The position numbers and the translations under genes are program-made. The notes under the pieces were generated by a model. It searched no databases. It was given only the letters and a program-made list of their open reading frames with translations, and had not been told where the DNA came from. A stretch of 64,000 bases of DNA from the IMG/VR virus record IMGVR_UViG_3300005830_000045, positions 16,480-80,479 of that record; one strand, 5' to 3'. Source of the DNA: a virus. Shown here in pieces: positions 1 to 7,936 of this stretch. Numbering within the stretch: position 1 is the stretch's first letter; each line of letters starts with the position of its first letter.

Positions 1-1
1 C

Positions 2-46
2 TTACAAAGGGTTGATCCATCACGCTCATATTGGGGCTCAACCTAA
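2..46 (+). CDS. C-terminal end of an upstream gene (partial)
   Basis: Frame 2 is open from the window edge to a TAA at 44-46, giving fourteen codons that end in RSYWGST. The stop lies just before the Shine-Dalgarno sequence of the next gene, as expected for a tightly packed phage operon. In PBSX/Mu-like tail modules the gene before the tail tube is the sheath, so this may be the sheath C-terminus. The fragment is too short to recognise and could be chance. Confidence 0.3.
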   Translation, partial: LQRVDPSRSYWGST

Positions 47-62
47 GCAGGAGGAATAGCAC

Positions 63-500
63 ATGAAGGGCGTGATTGAAGAAGGGCATATCCCTGTAAA
101 CAATTGGCAGCTCATCATCTTGGGCGGTCCACTTCTTACAATTACAGAGCAATCTGGAATTGAAGATGAATTAGAAACGACGGAATTGCCAGACCGCACC
201 GTTGTTTCTGGCGGAAACAGAAAAGCCATCGAGTTTGACATCACGATGCCGGAACACCACACCGTGGAACAAGTTTTCATGGAGAGTTGGTTCAAAGAGT
301 CACAAGACCCTGTAAGCCCAACGTACAAGAAAATAGGGACAATGATCAGCTACGACATCAACGGAAACGTTGCTCGCACTATGAGCTTGATCGGGGCATT
401 TCCAAAAAAGCGAGTTCAATCAGACCGCGAAATGGCAAATGAAGGCGAAATGGCCACAGTGACGTGGACCATCAGCGTCGATGATGTAGAGCCAATCTAA
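63..500 (+). CDS. Tail tube-like protein
   Basis: This 145-residue protein probably forms the inner tail tube. The start has a strong AGGAGG site at 49-54. It has the size and beta-rich character of tail tube proteins of contractile phages, with an N-terminal region around LPDRTVVSGGNR, a central HHTVEQVFMESWFKESQDPV stretch and a C-terminal EMATVTWTISVDDV strand. It lies directly upstream of the tail assembly chaperone and tape measure genes, where the tube gene sits in PBSX/Mu-like modules. The assignment rests on context and remembered family resemblance, so another small virion protein is possible. Confidence 0.6.
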   Translation: MKGVIEEGHIPVNNWQLIILGGPLLTITEQSGIEDELETTELPDRTVVSGGNRKAIEFDITMPEHHTVEQVFMESWFKESQDPVSPTYKKIGTMISYDINGNVARTMSLIGAFPKKRVQSDREMANEGEMATVTWTISVDDVEPI

Positions 501-554
501 ATAAAAGAACACGGTTGGGCCTGACAAAGGTTCCAAACTAATTGGAGGTGAACC

Positions 555-1367
555 GTGGAAGAAAAGAAAGAAAAGATTCAGACCATCAAAGAAAGAGGTG
601 CACTCTTACCTCTTGGCATCCAGGACAAAAGCGGCAAACTTCACAGGGATATATCTGTCCGTCGTTGGCGTATGAAAGAAGAAAGAGAACTTGGCGAGTT
701 ACGAGACAGGCACAAAGACGCAAACCTCGCAACATACGTTTCGATGATTCTTGCAACAATGTGCACTCGCTTGGGGCCGCATGATTTCGAGAAAATGAAG
801 TTTGAGGAACGTTGTCTCATTCTTAGCCAAATGTTCATGGGCGATGTTTTTTATGCTTATGTTTGGTTGAGAATAAATTGTCTCGGTCATTCCTTCCCTA
901 TTGAGTTCCAGCCGGCATGGTCGAACAAGCCTCTCAAAATCAAGGCAGACCTTTGGTCTGTTCAGGTGAAATCCGCTGAAAGCTACGAGTCATCTTGTTG
1001 GGCATACAAGCTCAATGACCCGTTTGAAATCAGAGGGAAGAAAGTTACAGGCTTCAGGCTTTCGCCTCAACGTTGGTCGTCCATGGAGCAACACAACGCT
1101 GTAGGCGCAGGTTCAAACCAAGGGCTTGCGAAGTTGATCATCATCAAATCTTCTATCATTGGATGCGAAGGGATTGACGGAGAAATCATGCTCACTGACA
1201 ACGAATTGGATGAGCTCAGCAAGCTTGATCTCGAAAAGCTCACGACTTTGCTCGATCAGAACGTGCTTGGCCCGGTCATGGCCGTTGAAGGCGAGTATCG
1301 AGGTAGACCGTTTCGCGCCCCAATAGATTGGGGCTATGACAGTTTTTTCGGCATTTCTTCCGTGTAA
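555..1367 (+). CDS. Tail assembly chaperone, short (0-frame) form
   Basis: This 270-residue protein starts at GTG with GGAGGTG four bases upstream. Its position between the tube and tape measure genes matches the tail assembly chaperone (lambda gpG role), which coats the tape measure protein during tube polymerisation. The N-terminus is highly charged and the middle holds a SMILATMCTRLG segment followed by a beta-rich domain. The last codons contain the slippery heptamer TTTTTTC, and the downstream -1 frame stays open almost to the tape measure start, so the protein is probably made in two forms. Function is inferred mainly from context and the frameshift architecture. Confidence 0.65.
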   Translation: MEEKKEKIQTIKERGALLPLGIQDKSGKLHRDISVRRWRMKEERELGELRDRHKDANLATYVSMILATMCTRLGPHDFEKMKFEERCLILSQMFMGDVFYAYVWLRINCLGHSFPIEFQPAWSNKPLKIKADLWSVQVKSAESYESSCWAYKLNDPFEIRGKKVTGFRLSPQRWSSMEQHNAVGAGSNQGLAKLIIIKSSIIGCEGIDGEIMLTDNELDELSKLDLEKLTTLLDQNVLGPVMAVEGEYRGRPFRAPIDWGYDSFFGISSV

Positions 1368-1579
1368 AGGACACGGAAGAAATACGCGAAGAAGTTTTTG
1401 CTCTCACGTATTGCATGAAGGGGATGACTTACGGAGATTTAGAGAATATGTCAGCGCAAGACCGTCTTTGGTATCTGCAAAGATTGCACGATCAATTGAA
1501 AGCTGAAGCAGACGAAGTAAAAAGAACACAATCATCCGTGAGAGTCAAAAAACCTTCAAGAAGAGCAAAAAGGAGATAA
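555..1579 (+). CDS. Tail assembly chaperone, -1 frameshift fusion form
   Basis: If ribosomes slip back one base at 1343-1349, translation passes the 0-frame TAA at 1365 and continues for 76 codons to TAA at 1577-1579, giving a 341-residue fusion. The extension is charged and helical, with ALTYCMKGMTYGDLENMSAQ near its start and a basic end (KKPSRRAKRR). It has no ribosome-binding site of its own, and the -1 frame is closed by TGA at 1337-1339, so slippage can only occur in a short window that contains the heptamer. The fusion ends three bases before the tape measure ATG. This matches the lambda G/GT scheme and its equivalents in contractile phages. Confidence 0.75.
1343..1349 (+). other. Programmed -1 ribosomal frameshift slippery site
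   Basis: The heptamer T TTT TTC sits in the X XXY YYZ register with 0-frame codons TTT TTC. After slippage both tRNAs re-pair on TTT TTT. It is the only good slippery site in the overlap between the -1-frame TGA (1337) and the 0-frame TAA (1365). A GC-containing repeat downstream (CTTCCGTGTAAAGGACACGGAAG) can fold into a stem and may stimulate the slip. Confidence 0.75.
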
Positions 1580-1582
1580 AAG

Positions 1583-4228
1583 ATGGCGCTTGAGCGTGTT
1601 GGCCTTGGAGGCGTCCTGACTTTCGACAGCGCTCAAGCCGTTCGTGCTTCCGGTCAAGCGCGTGATGCTTTTAGCCGTTTCACGAGACAAGCCCAACCTG
1701 TTCCTCCTTTGATGGGGCGTATAGGCCAATCTGTTCAAAGAGCAGCCCAACAAATGTTGCAAGGTGCTAGGCAGATTGGCCGAGGCATTGGACAGTTGGC
1801 AGGAGCCGCGCAACAAGCTGGCATGGCTCTATTGCCCATGACAGCCGCAGTGGGCGTAGGCGCTGAAAGGGCTGCCTCTTTCGAGCACCAGATGTCCGCT
1901 GTTCAAGCCATTACAGGAGGAACTGCTGGCGACCTACAAACGCTCACTGCTGCTGCTCGGGCAGCAGGTATCGAAACTGCATTCAGCGCGACACAAGCTG
2001 GACAGGCCATGGAGTTTATGGCGAGAAGTGGCGCTAGCGCCACTGAAATCGTTGGTGGGCTTAGGGGTGTTGTCGATGCCGCCGCAGCAGAGGGCATTGA
2101 ACTCGCCACCGCGTCAGACATCATAGCTCAGTCAACACGTATCATGGGGCGAGAATGGAGTCAAGCCTCGAACACGGCTGATATTCTCGTCAGGACAGCC
2201 CAACGCTCGAACACCGATATCATTCAGCTTGGCGAGGCAATGCGCTACGGCGGACAGTCAGCCCGTGTAGCTGGTATGGACCTTGAACAAACCTCTGCGA
2301 TATTGGGACGCCTTGCGGATGCAGGCTTGAGAGGTTCAGTTGGCGGCACTTCTTTGCAAAATGCTCTAAGCAAACTCGCAAGGCCATCCAGGAGAGCACA
2401 AGAAATGATGCGCGAAATGCGCATCGAAATGACACGGACTGCGAGTGGCGGAGTAGATTTGACCAATATTTCGCAGCAACTCGCTGATCGTTTGCGCAAT
2501 ATTGAAGACCCATTGACAAGAACGGATATTGCCGTTGAAATATTCGGTCAACGAGGAAGAAGAGCATTTGAAGCTCTGTCTCAGGCTGGCGAAGAAAGCG
2601 TGAGCAATTTAGAGGCACAACTACGGCGTGCTTCTGAAGGCGCTGGTGCGGCAGCTGAAGCTGCTGCAACAAGGCTCGACAACCTCAAAGGCGCATTGAC
2701 GCTTTTTGCTTCTTCGCTTGAAGGCGTGGCCATCACAATATTCGGACCCATGCTTGAACCGTTGAAGGATATTGTTCAAAACGTTACAGAGTATCTGAAT
2801 CGGATTCTTATCGGCGTTGGTGCGATTATGGACGCTGGAGACAACCTTTCCGAAAGGTATGAAGCGCTGACTACGATTATGGAGAATGGCGGAGAAACCC
2901 AAGCAGGAGTTGTGCTTGGAATTGTAGACGCTATCAACGACATGAGGAATGCTTTCAATTGGGTTCGCGAAACGGTCACAAGCCTGATATCTAGCATGGA
3001 AGCAGCCTTTGGCGCGGACACAATTCGCCTGATTACTCGTATCGGCATCATCTTGGGGATTGCTGCTGCTGCTGTTGGCCCGGTTTTGTTGGCGGTCGGC
3101 ACACTCATAGGGTTGATAGCTTCAATTGGATCAGGCATTATAAGTGGTGTTGGGTCTATATTGGGCGTTGTCTTTCTACCGCTCCTCGCTTCAATAGGTG
3201 TGCTTATTGGGTTGTTTTCTGTTATCCGCAGAGAAGGTGAAACTGTTGGTCAAACTTTTGCCAGAATCTGGGCTGTAATTCGAGAAGCAGCGTTGAGAGT
3301 TTGGGACCAAGGAATCAGGCCTTTCTATGAAGGTTTCATGAATATCATGATTCCTACTATTGAAGAGTTCAGAGTTTTGTGGCAGAATATAGTGCAAACA
3401 TTTCGTAAGGAGATCAGCGAATTAGCTGCTCAATTTGAGCAGTTTGGAAGCAGCACGCAGATCAGTTGGCAAGAAGTTGGACAAATGGTTGCACTAGTGA
3501 TTAGGGGCATCATCACTGTCGTTTTACAGGTCATCCAAATCATGATTCAAGTCTGGAGCTATGCCATGGGCTTTTATATGCGCTATGGCCGAACCATGGT
3601 GAATAACGTTGTCCAAGCTTTCTCAGGAGTCATTACAATTATTGGGTCTGTTGTTCGTGCTTTGTCTGCGCTTTGGTCCGGAAACATTATTGGCGGAATG
3701 ACTCACTTTGGACAAGCTATAATGGACTTTATGCTTGAACCGATAAAGTCTGTTGTTCGAGGAATTGCGCAACTCGCTGATGCTTTTGGAGGCGAAAATT
3801 TAATAAGTCAAAGGGTCAGAGATTGGTCAAGAGCGACAACGCCTATTGTTCGAGGCAGAGGCAGGCCTACAGGTCGTGGTTCAGACCTTTTCACTGGCTT
3901 GTTTGGCGATACTGGTGCACCGGCAGCAAGGGTTGCTCAGCCCACAGAAATAAGAAGAGAAACAGAAAGACTTGGAGAAAGAGTCACAAGAACTGCTGCA
4001 CGCGGGGCAAGGAGAAGAAACGTTGCTGGAAGCATCAGCGCTGACATCGAATTGCAAGATGAGCGCTCTATTGAAGTGAATAATGAAGTCTGTGTTGACG
4101 GACAGCAGCTTTCCGTAGCTTCACAACGGCACCGCACAGAAATAGGAGAGCGCTCTGGATTCAGAACAACGCCTTGGCAGAGGCGTGTACGGGCAGAACA
4201 AGGCGCTGCTCCGGTCACCGAGAGGTAA
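1583..4228 (+). CDS. Tail tape measure protein (TP901 family)
   Basis: This 881-residue protein sets tail length and is ejected with the DNA. The TP901-type core is clear at about residues 90-340: the FEHQMSAVQAITGG start, AFSATQAGQAMEFMARSG, repeated Ala/Gly-rich helices and the IFGQRGRRAFEAL end of the family domain. Hydrophobic segments follow at about 485-560 and 635-660, typical of membrane-penetrating parts of tape measures. The C-terminus is basic, then acidic. The ATG lies three bases after the end of the chaperone fusion frame. The order chaperone then tape measure is diagnostic. Confidence 0.92.
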   Translation: MALERVGLGGVLTFDSAQAVRASGQARDAFSRFTRQAQPVPPLMGRIGQSVQRAAQQMLQGARQIGRGIGQLAGAAQQAGMALLPMTAAVGVGAERAASFEHQMSAVQAITGGTAGDLQTLTAAARAAGIETAFSATQAGQAMEFMARSGASATEIVGGLRGVVDAAAAEGIELATASDIIAQSTRIMGREWSQASNTADILVRTAQRSNTDIIQLGEAMRYGGQSARVAGMDLEQTSAILGRLADAGLRGSVGGTSLQNALSKLARPSRRAQEMMREMRIEMTRTASGGVDLTNISQQLADRLRNIEDPLTRTDIAVEIFGQRGRRAFEALSQAGEESVSNLEAQLRRASEGAGAAAEAAATRLDNLKGALTLFASSLEGVAITIFGPMLEPLKDIVQNVTEYLNRILIGVGAIMDAGDNLSERYEALTTIMENGGETQAGVVLGIVDAINDMRNAFNWVRETVTSLISSMEAAFGADTIRLITRIGIILGIAAAAVGPVLLAVGTLIGLIASIGSGIISGVGSILGVVFLPLLASIGVLIGLFSVIRREGETVGQTFARIWAVIREAALRVWDQGIRPFYEGFMNIMIPTIEEFRVLWQNIVQTFRKEISELAAQFEQFGSSTQISWQEVGQMVALVIRGIITVVLQVIQIMIQVWSYAMGFYMRYGRTMVNNVVQAFSGVITIIGSVVRALSALWSGNIIGGMTHFGQAIMDFMLEPIKSVVRGIAQLADAFGGENLISQRVRDWSRATTPIVRGRGRPTGRGSDLFTGLFGDTGAPAARVAQPTEIRRETERLGERVTRTAARGARRRNVAGSISADIELQDERSIEVNNEVCVDGQQLSVASQRHRTEIGERSGFRTTPWQRRVRAEQGAAPVTER

Positions 4229-4230
4229 TT

Positions 4231-5016
4231 ATGTCGGCACTTAGTCTGTTCTTTGAAACTCGCAAATGGTACTTGAGAAATGAAGATACGGACGAAACGA
4301 TAGAATCACAATTCCCAACACCAAACGTTACAAGAGAGGTAACGAATAATTATGCTCGTCATATAGCGCTGAACCGTTCAAAAGAAATCATCCAGTACCT
4401 TTCGAGTAAAAACGACACGGTTTCTTTTGAAGGAATGTTCTTTGACGAAGGAACATTTTTTGACTTGTTCACAAATTCAGCAGAGGGCAAGATAAATAAG
4501 ATTATCTCTTGGGCCAAAAAAGATGATGAGCTTGGCAGACCACCTATTGTTACTTTTTGGGTAGGCAACGGGTTTCTTGAGCAGACTTCTGTAATAGAAT
4601 CAGTCACAGGAATCAATTATAGCGAACCAACTTCATTGGGTGCACTTCGCAAAGTTACATTTACGATCAATCTTCTTCAGTATGAAGACTTTGACCTTGG
4701 TGGCATTTCAATCCTCGAAACGAGGTATCACAGAGCAAGAGTGCGAGACTATTATGAATTGTTGACGTACCGTGAATATGGCAATGCGCTAATTGGTGAC
4801 GTCATCCGGAAACGCCACCCGGATCAACCAAATCTTGAATCTGGAGACGTTGTAAAACTTCCTTCAATTGGCGCAATTAGAACTAAAAAGGTTCAGCCTA
4901 CTTCGATTGCTTTGAGTACAGCATATGGAAGGAAAGAAACACCACAAAGGGCTTTGAGAATTGCAACATTTGACAGCAGGAATAGGAAGTACGTGTCGCA
5001 CGTAGTGGTTGAATAA
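4231..5016 (+). CDS. LysM-like baseplate hub/tail protein (XkdP-like)
   Basis: The 261-residue protein starts at ATG 4231 with GAGAGG upstream; an earlier in-frame start would lie inside the tape measure gene. A C-terminal segment near residues 200-225 reads ESGDVVKLPSIG, resembling the end of a LysM-type module. In PBSX-like modules a LysM protein (XkdP) lies between the tape measure and the gpD-like hub, as here. It probably joins the tube end to the baseplate hub. The LysM match is partial, so the call relies on gene order. Confidence 0.6.
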   Translation: MSALSLFFETRKWYLRNEDTDETIESQFPTPNVTREVTNNYARHIALNRSKEIIQYLSSKNDTVSFEGMFFDEGTFFDLFTNSAEGKINKIISWAKKDDELGRPPIVTFWVGNGFLEQTSVIESVTGINYSEPTSLGALRKVTFTINLLQYEDFDLGGISILETRYHRARVRDYYELLTYREYGNALIGDVIRKRHPDQPNLESGDVVKLPSIGAIRTKKVQPTSIALSTAYGRKETPQRALRIATFDSRNRKYVSHVVVE

Positions 5017-6227
5017 TGCCAACGCTTGTGCCAAATTACGTCATCCAAGTAGGCGGTGCCGGGTATGAAATTGACACCGGTATTCGTCGCTTGATTCAAA
5101 CGGTTGAATACGAAAGCGCAGATGGCATGGCAGACGTCATGCATATTCGAGCAGTCAATCCAGGCTTTCAGTTGTCAGATTCACGCCTTTTTGCACCAGG
5201 CAACGAGGTTTCTCTTTGGATGGGTTACGGAACAGATCAATTGGTTCACGTTGGAAGAGTAAAGATTTACAAGAATATGCCGACATTCCCGCAAGATGGG
5301 TGGCCTACATTTGAAGCCGTTGGCTACACAAAAGACCACGACATGATGCATCGACAGCCAGAGGTATCAAGTCGTGACCGTGCAAACGGAGCAAGAGGCA
5401 GCCAACGTGGTGGAAGAAGATTCACGCAACTAAAGTACAGCGAAGCAGTTGCGGAACGTGCTGAAGACTACGGGTTTGAACTTGACATTGATGACACCCA
5501 CGATGAGCCTTCCAATTTCATACAAAGGGCAGGAATGTCTGATTATGATTTCATCAAGGGGTTGTCAAATTTGACAGGTTTCTACTTTTGGGTTGATGGC
5601 GATGAACAAGGAACTTGGACTTTGCATTTCAAAGACCCAGAAACTTTCGATAGCGGGCAAGAAAGAATATTCACACTTGAATACAACAACGGGAACTTTT
5701 CTACTCTGTTTTCTTTTGAACCTGAGTTTCTGATAACTGGAGCTGTAACGCGAATTAGAGCAAGAGTCAGGAATGCGCGTACAGGACGAATAATGGAAGC
5801 AGAATTCACAGAGGATAATCTTGATGCTCCAGATTTGGCTTTTGAGGAAGAAAGTGGAGGATTAGGGTTTGATTCCGTTGATCTTCCAGAGATTGAATCT
5901 GCTCCAGCAACATCGACTGCTGTTCAGCTTTTCATTGGCGATTATTCGTTTGAAGACCTTACAAGTAGAAGATTTGGCACAGAAGCGGAATTGATCAATT
6001 GGGCTCGACAGTGGTTTAGAAGGCAACGAGAAAACTTTATACTAAGCAGAGGAGTATGTATTGGAGTTGAAGACATTATGTGCCGTCAGGTTCATACGAT
6101 TTCAGGAGTTGGAACTGTGTATGATGGTGATTATTTCTTTAGCCGTGTAAAGCACAAGATGGATGGCGAGGGCCAAGGATACACCCTCGATTTCAATTGT
6201 CGAAAGCAAACTCCACGGGTGGCGTGA
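5016..6227 (+). CDS. Baseplate hub protein, late control D (gpD/gp27-like)
   Basis: The 403-residue protein overlaps the previous stop by one base. The N-terminal half (IRRLIQTVEYESADGMADVM, then FAPGNEVSLWMGYG and VHVGRVKIYKNMPTFPQDGW) follows the pattern of the phage late control D family, which forms the trimeric hub between tail tube and spike. SDYDFIKGLSNLTGFYFWVD near residue 175 is the usual conserved second domain. The neighbours, an XkdP-like gene upstream and a spike-like gene downstream, agree. In contractile tails this hub transmits the contraction signal. Confidence 0.82.
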   Translation: MPTLVPNYVIQVGGAGYEIDTGIRRLIQTVEYESADGMADVMHIRAVNPGFQLSDSRLFAPGNEVSLWMGYGTDQLVHVGRVKIYKNMPTFPQDGWPTFEAVGYTKDHDMMHRQPEVSSRDRANGARGSQRGGRRFTQLKYSEAVAERAEDYGFELDIDDTHDEPSNFIQRAGMSDYDFIKGLSNLTGFYFWVDGDEQGTWTLHFKDPETFDSGQERIFTLEYNNGNFSTLFSFEPEFLITGAVTRIRARVRNARTGRIMEAEFTEDNLDAPDLAFEEESGGLGFDSVDLPEIESAPATSTAVQLFIGDYSFEDLTSRRFGTEAELINWARQWFRRQRENFILSRGVCIGVEDIMCRQVHTISGVGTVYDGDYFFSRVKHKMDGEGQGYTLDFNCRKQTPRVA

Positions 6228-7039
6228 TGCCAATTAGAACAGAAACAATGAGCGCCACAGTCACAGCAAACAATGATGATGAGAAGCGTGGCAGAATACG
6301 CGTAGCTTGTGTCGAATTGCTTGGAGACGATGATGCAGACCTGCCTATGTGGGTTGAGCCTATCTTTGATTGGGGCTGGTTTTTCGTGCCTGACGTTGGT
6401 GAAATTGTAGAACTTGAAGTCACCGCTTCATCTGATATGGACGAGTCATTTCTTCAAGCTTCAATCGACCAACTTAATGTGAAATGGCGAGGACAGAGGT
6501 ACTACGGGAATGAAGAAGCAGACGTGCCAACCGTTATCCATCCCTTTTTCTCTGAAGAGAATTATGGGAAGAGAAGAGGATTTGCTACTCCATTTGGCCA
6601 CATTATCATGTTTGACGACACTGAAGGAAGTCCCAAGGTAAATCTTACGTGGGCGTCTGAAACTCAGGCTGCTGATGCTGAGAAGATCAGCCAAATTCTT
6701 ATTGACACAGATGGAACAATAAAGCTTAGTGTTTTAGGGAAACACACAATACATCTCAAAGAAAATGAAATAGAGGTGAAGCTTGATGAAGGGGCAAGCT
6801 TGAAGGTGGTTGGAAAAGATGATCAAACCGTTACAAACCTTGGCGATGGAGCAGTTGCTGTGGCTATTGCTGATCACCTCGAAACCTTTTACAGCCAACT
6901 CAAAACTTACATAGAAAACGCATTTGTGAATACAGCGATGGGGCCTTCAGCGACAATAACAGCTTCTGTTGGGCCAGCAACAAGTTGGGATTCAAAGATC
7001 AATTCCGATAAGTTGAAGGTTCCAGATACAACACCATAA
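6227..7039 (+). CDS. Baseplate spike protein (gpV-like)
   Basis: The ATG overlaps the hub stop (TGATG), and the in-frame codon 30 bases upstream lies within the hub gene, so 6227 is the likely start (270 residues). The N-terminal 80 residues look like the OB-fold of gpV/gp5 spikes: DDEKRGRIRVACVELLGD, then DLPMWVEPIFDWGWFFVPDV and GEIVELEV. A second section (TPFGHIIMFDDTEGSPKVN) is typical of the region leading into the spike beta-helix. Repeating strands such as IKLSVLGKHTIHLKENEIEV follow. The spike punctures the outer membrane. No lysozyme domain is seen. Confidence 0.82.
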   Translation: MPIRTETMSATVTANNDDEKRGRIRVACVELLGDDDADLPMWVEPIFDWGWFFVPDVGEIVELEVTASSDMDESFLQASIDQLNVKWRGQRYYGNEEADVPTVIHPFFSEENYGKRRGFATPFGHIIMFDDTEGSPKVNLTWASETQAADAEKISQILIDTDGTIKLSVLGKHTIHLKENEIEVKLDEGASLKVVGKDDQTVTNLGDGAVAVAIADHLETFYSQLKTYIENAFVNTAMGPSATITASVGPATSWDSKINSDKLKVPDTTP

Positions 7040-7551
7040 TGGCTTTAGTTTCTGCAACATTGGCCTCAAGCTTGGCCACATTGGAACCGACCGATAGCGT
7101 GTCTGTCGCTATTGACAGGATTGCGACTGCGTTCACGAATTATTTCGGCGGTGCATCTGTATTGGGCGCTCTTGCTGCCCCCGCTGTGCTAGACGGTGCG
7201 CCGAAATCTGCGATGGCAGGAGCTATGGGCGGCTTGAACTCAATAGGAGGAGCAGCAGGAGCCATTTCTGCTGGCATCTCCGCTTTTTGGTCCGCGTTGT
7301 TGGGCTTGGAAGCTACGATTTGGATCATGATTCCACCGACGATCATGATTCCTTCAACAACAATTCTGCCACCAGGATTGGGAGGTTTGACAGCGGCAAT
7401 CCAAGGAGCTTTTGACGCGAACGTTGCTGCCGGGTCAGACCTTGCTTCGGCAGCAAATACTTTGGCAGCGGCAATCCATGGAACGCAATTAGGAGGCACG
7501 GTTCAAACCCAGGTTCCTCCTTCTGCTCCGGTTGCTTCTCCGATACTGTGA
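7039..7551 (+). CDS. Ala/Gly-rich baseplate-region protein, unknown function
   Basis: This 170-residue protein overlaps the spike gene stop by one base. It is unusually hydrophobic and rich in Ala, Gly, Ile and Pro, with a central segment (IWIMIPPTIMIPSTTILPPG) and no charged core. I do not recognise a family. It is not a PAAR tip protein, because the PAAR repeats and metal-binding His/Cys are absent. Translational coupling between spike and wedge genes makes a structural or assembly role likely. Such Ala-rich proteins occur at this place in other Mu-like modules. Confidence 0.6.
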   Translation: MALVSATLASSLATLEPTDSVSVAIDRIATAFTNYFGGASVLGALAAPAVLDGAPKSAMAGAMGGLNSIGGAAGAISAGISAFWSALLGLEATIWIMIPPTIMIPSTTILPPGLGGLTAAIQGAFDANVAAGSDLASAANTLAAAIHGTQLGGTVQTQVPPSAPVASPIL

Positions 7552-7558
7552 GGCGAAC

Positions 7559-7933
7559 ATGCCTGTTGGATTCGCATTGCCCGTTCGTGCATCTTCAAGC
7601 GGAGGAATACGCCTTGTTGGCGGCGACGAAAACAACGACAAATTGATTAGCCTCGCTTTGGGCTCTGACGAAAATGAAAACGCATTTCAACAGGATATAG
7701 GTCTTGGCGATTTCATGGTATTCGACACAGAAAGTCCTGCAATACGCGGCAAAATCATGAGTCGTTTGCGCAAAATATTTCAACGCTTTGAAGCCCAAAA
7801 ACGTTTCAGATTACTCCCAGAAACAGTAGAATGGTCTTCAGACCAGGGAAACCAAGATTTGATTCTTCAATTCAAGTACCACGACCTAGAATCTGATGAA
7901 ATCAAAACGTTTTCCAGAAAGATTGGTCCTTAG
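7559..7933 (+). CDS. Baseplate wedge protein, gpW/gp25-like
   Basis: ATG 7559 follows GTGAGGCG; a longer in-frame start would overlap the preceding gene. The 124-residue protein has the gp25 family layout: an early beta region, an ISLALGSDENENAFQQDIGL stretch, IRGKIMSRLRKIFQRFEA (the conserved helix) and a C-terminal strand with DLILQFKYHD. gp25/gpW proteins form the wedge core next to the sheath and prime its polymerisation. The gene lies directly before baseplate J, as in P2, Mu and T4. Confidence 0.75.
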   Translation: MPVGFALPVRASSSGGIRLVGGDENNDKLISLALGSDENENAFQQDIGLGDFMVFDTESPAIRGKIMSRLRKIFQRFEAQKRFRLLPETVEWSSDQGNQDLILQFKYHDLESDEIKTFSRKIGP

Positions 7934-7936
7934 AAG

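Noticed and set aside
542-784. 80-codon ORF overlapping the chaperone start
   Set aside because: Its start lies before the ribosome site used by the 555 gene, and the product is a low-complexity shadow.
2220-2672. Minus-strand ORFs within the tape measure gene
   Set aside because: Shadows of a long Ala/Gln/Arg-rich plus-strand gene; no start signals.
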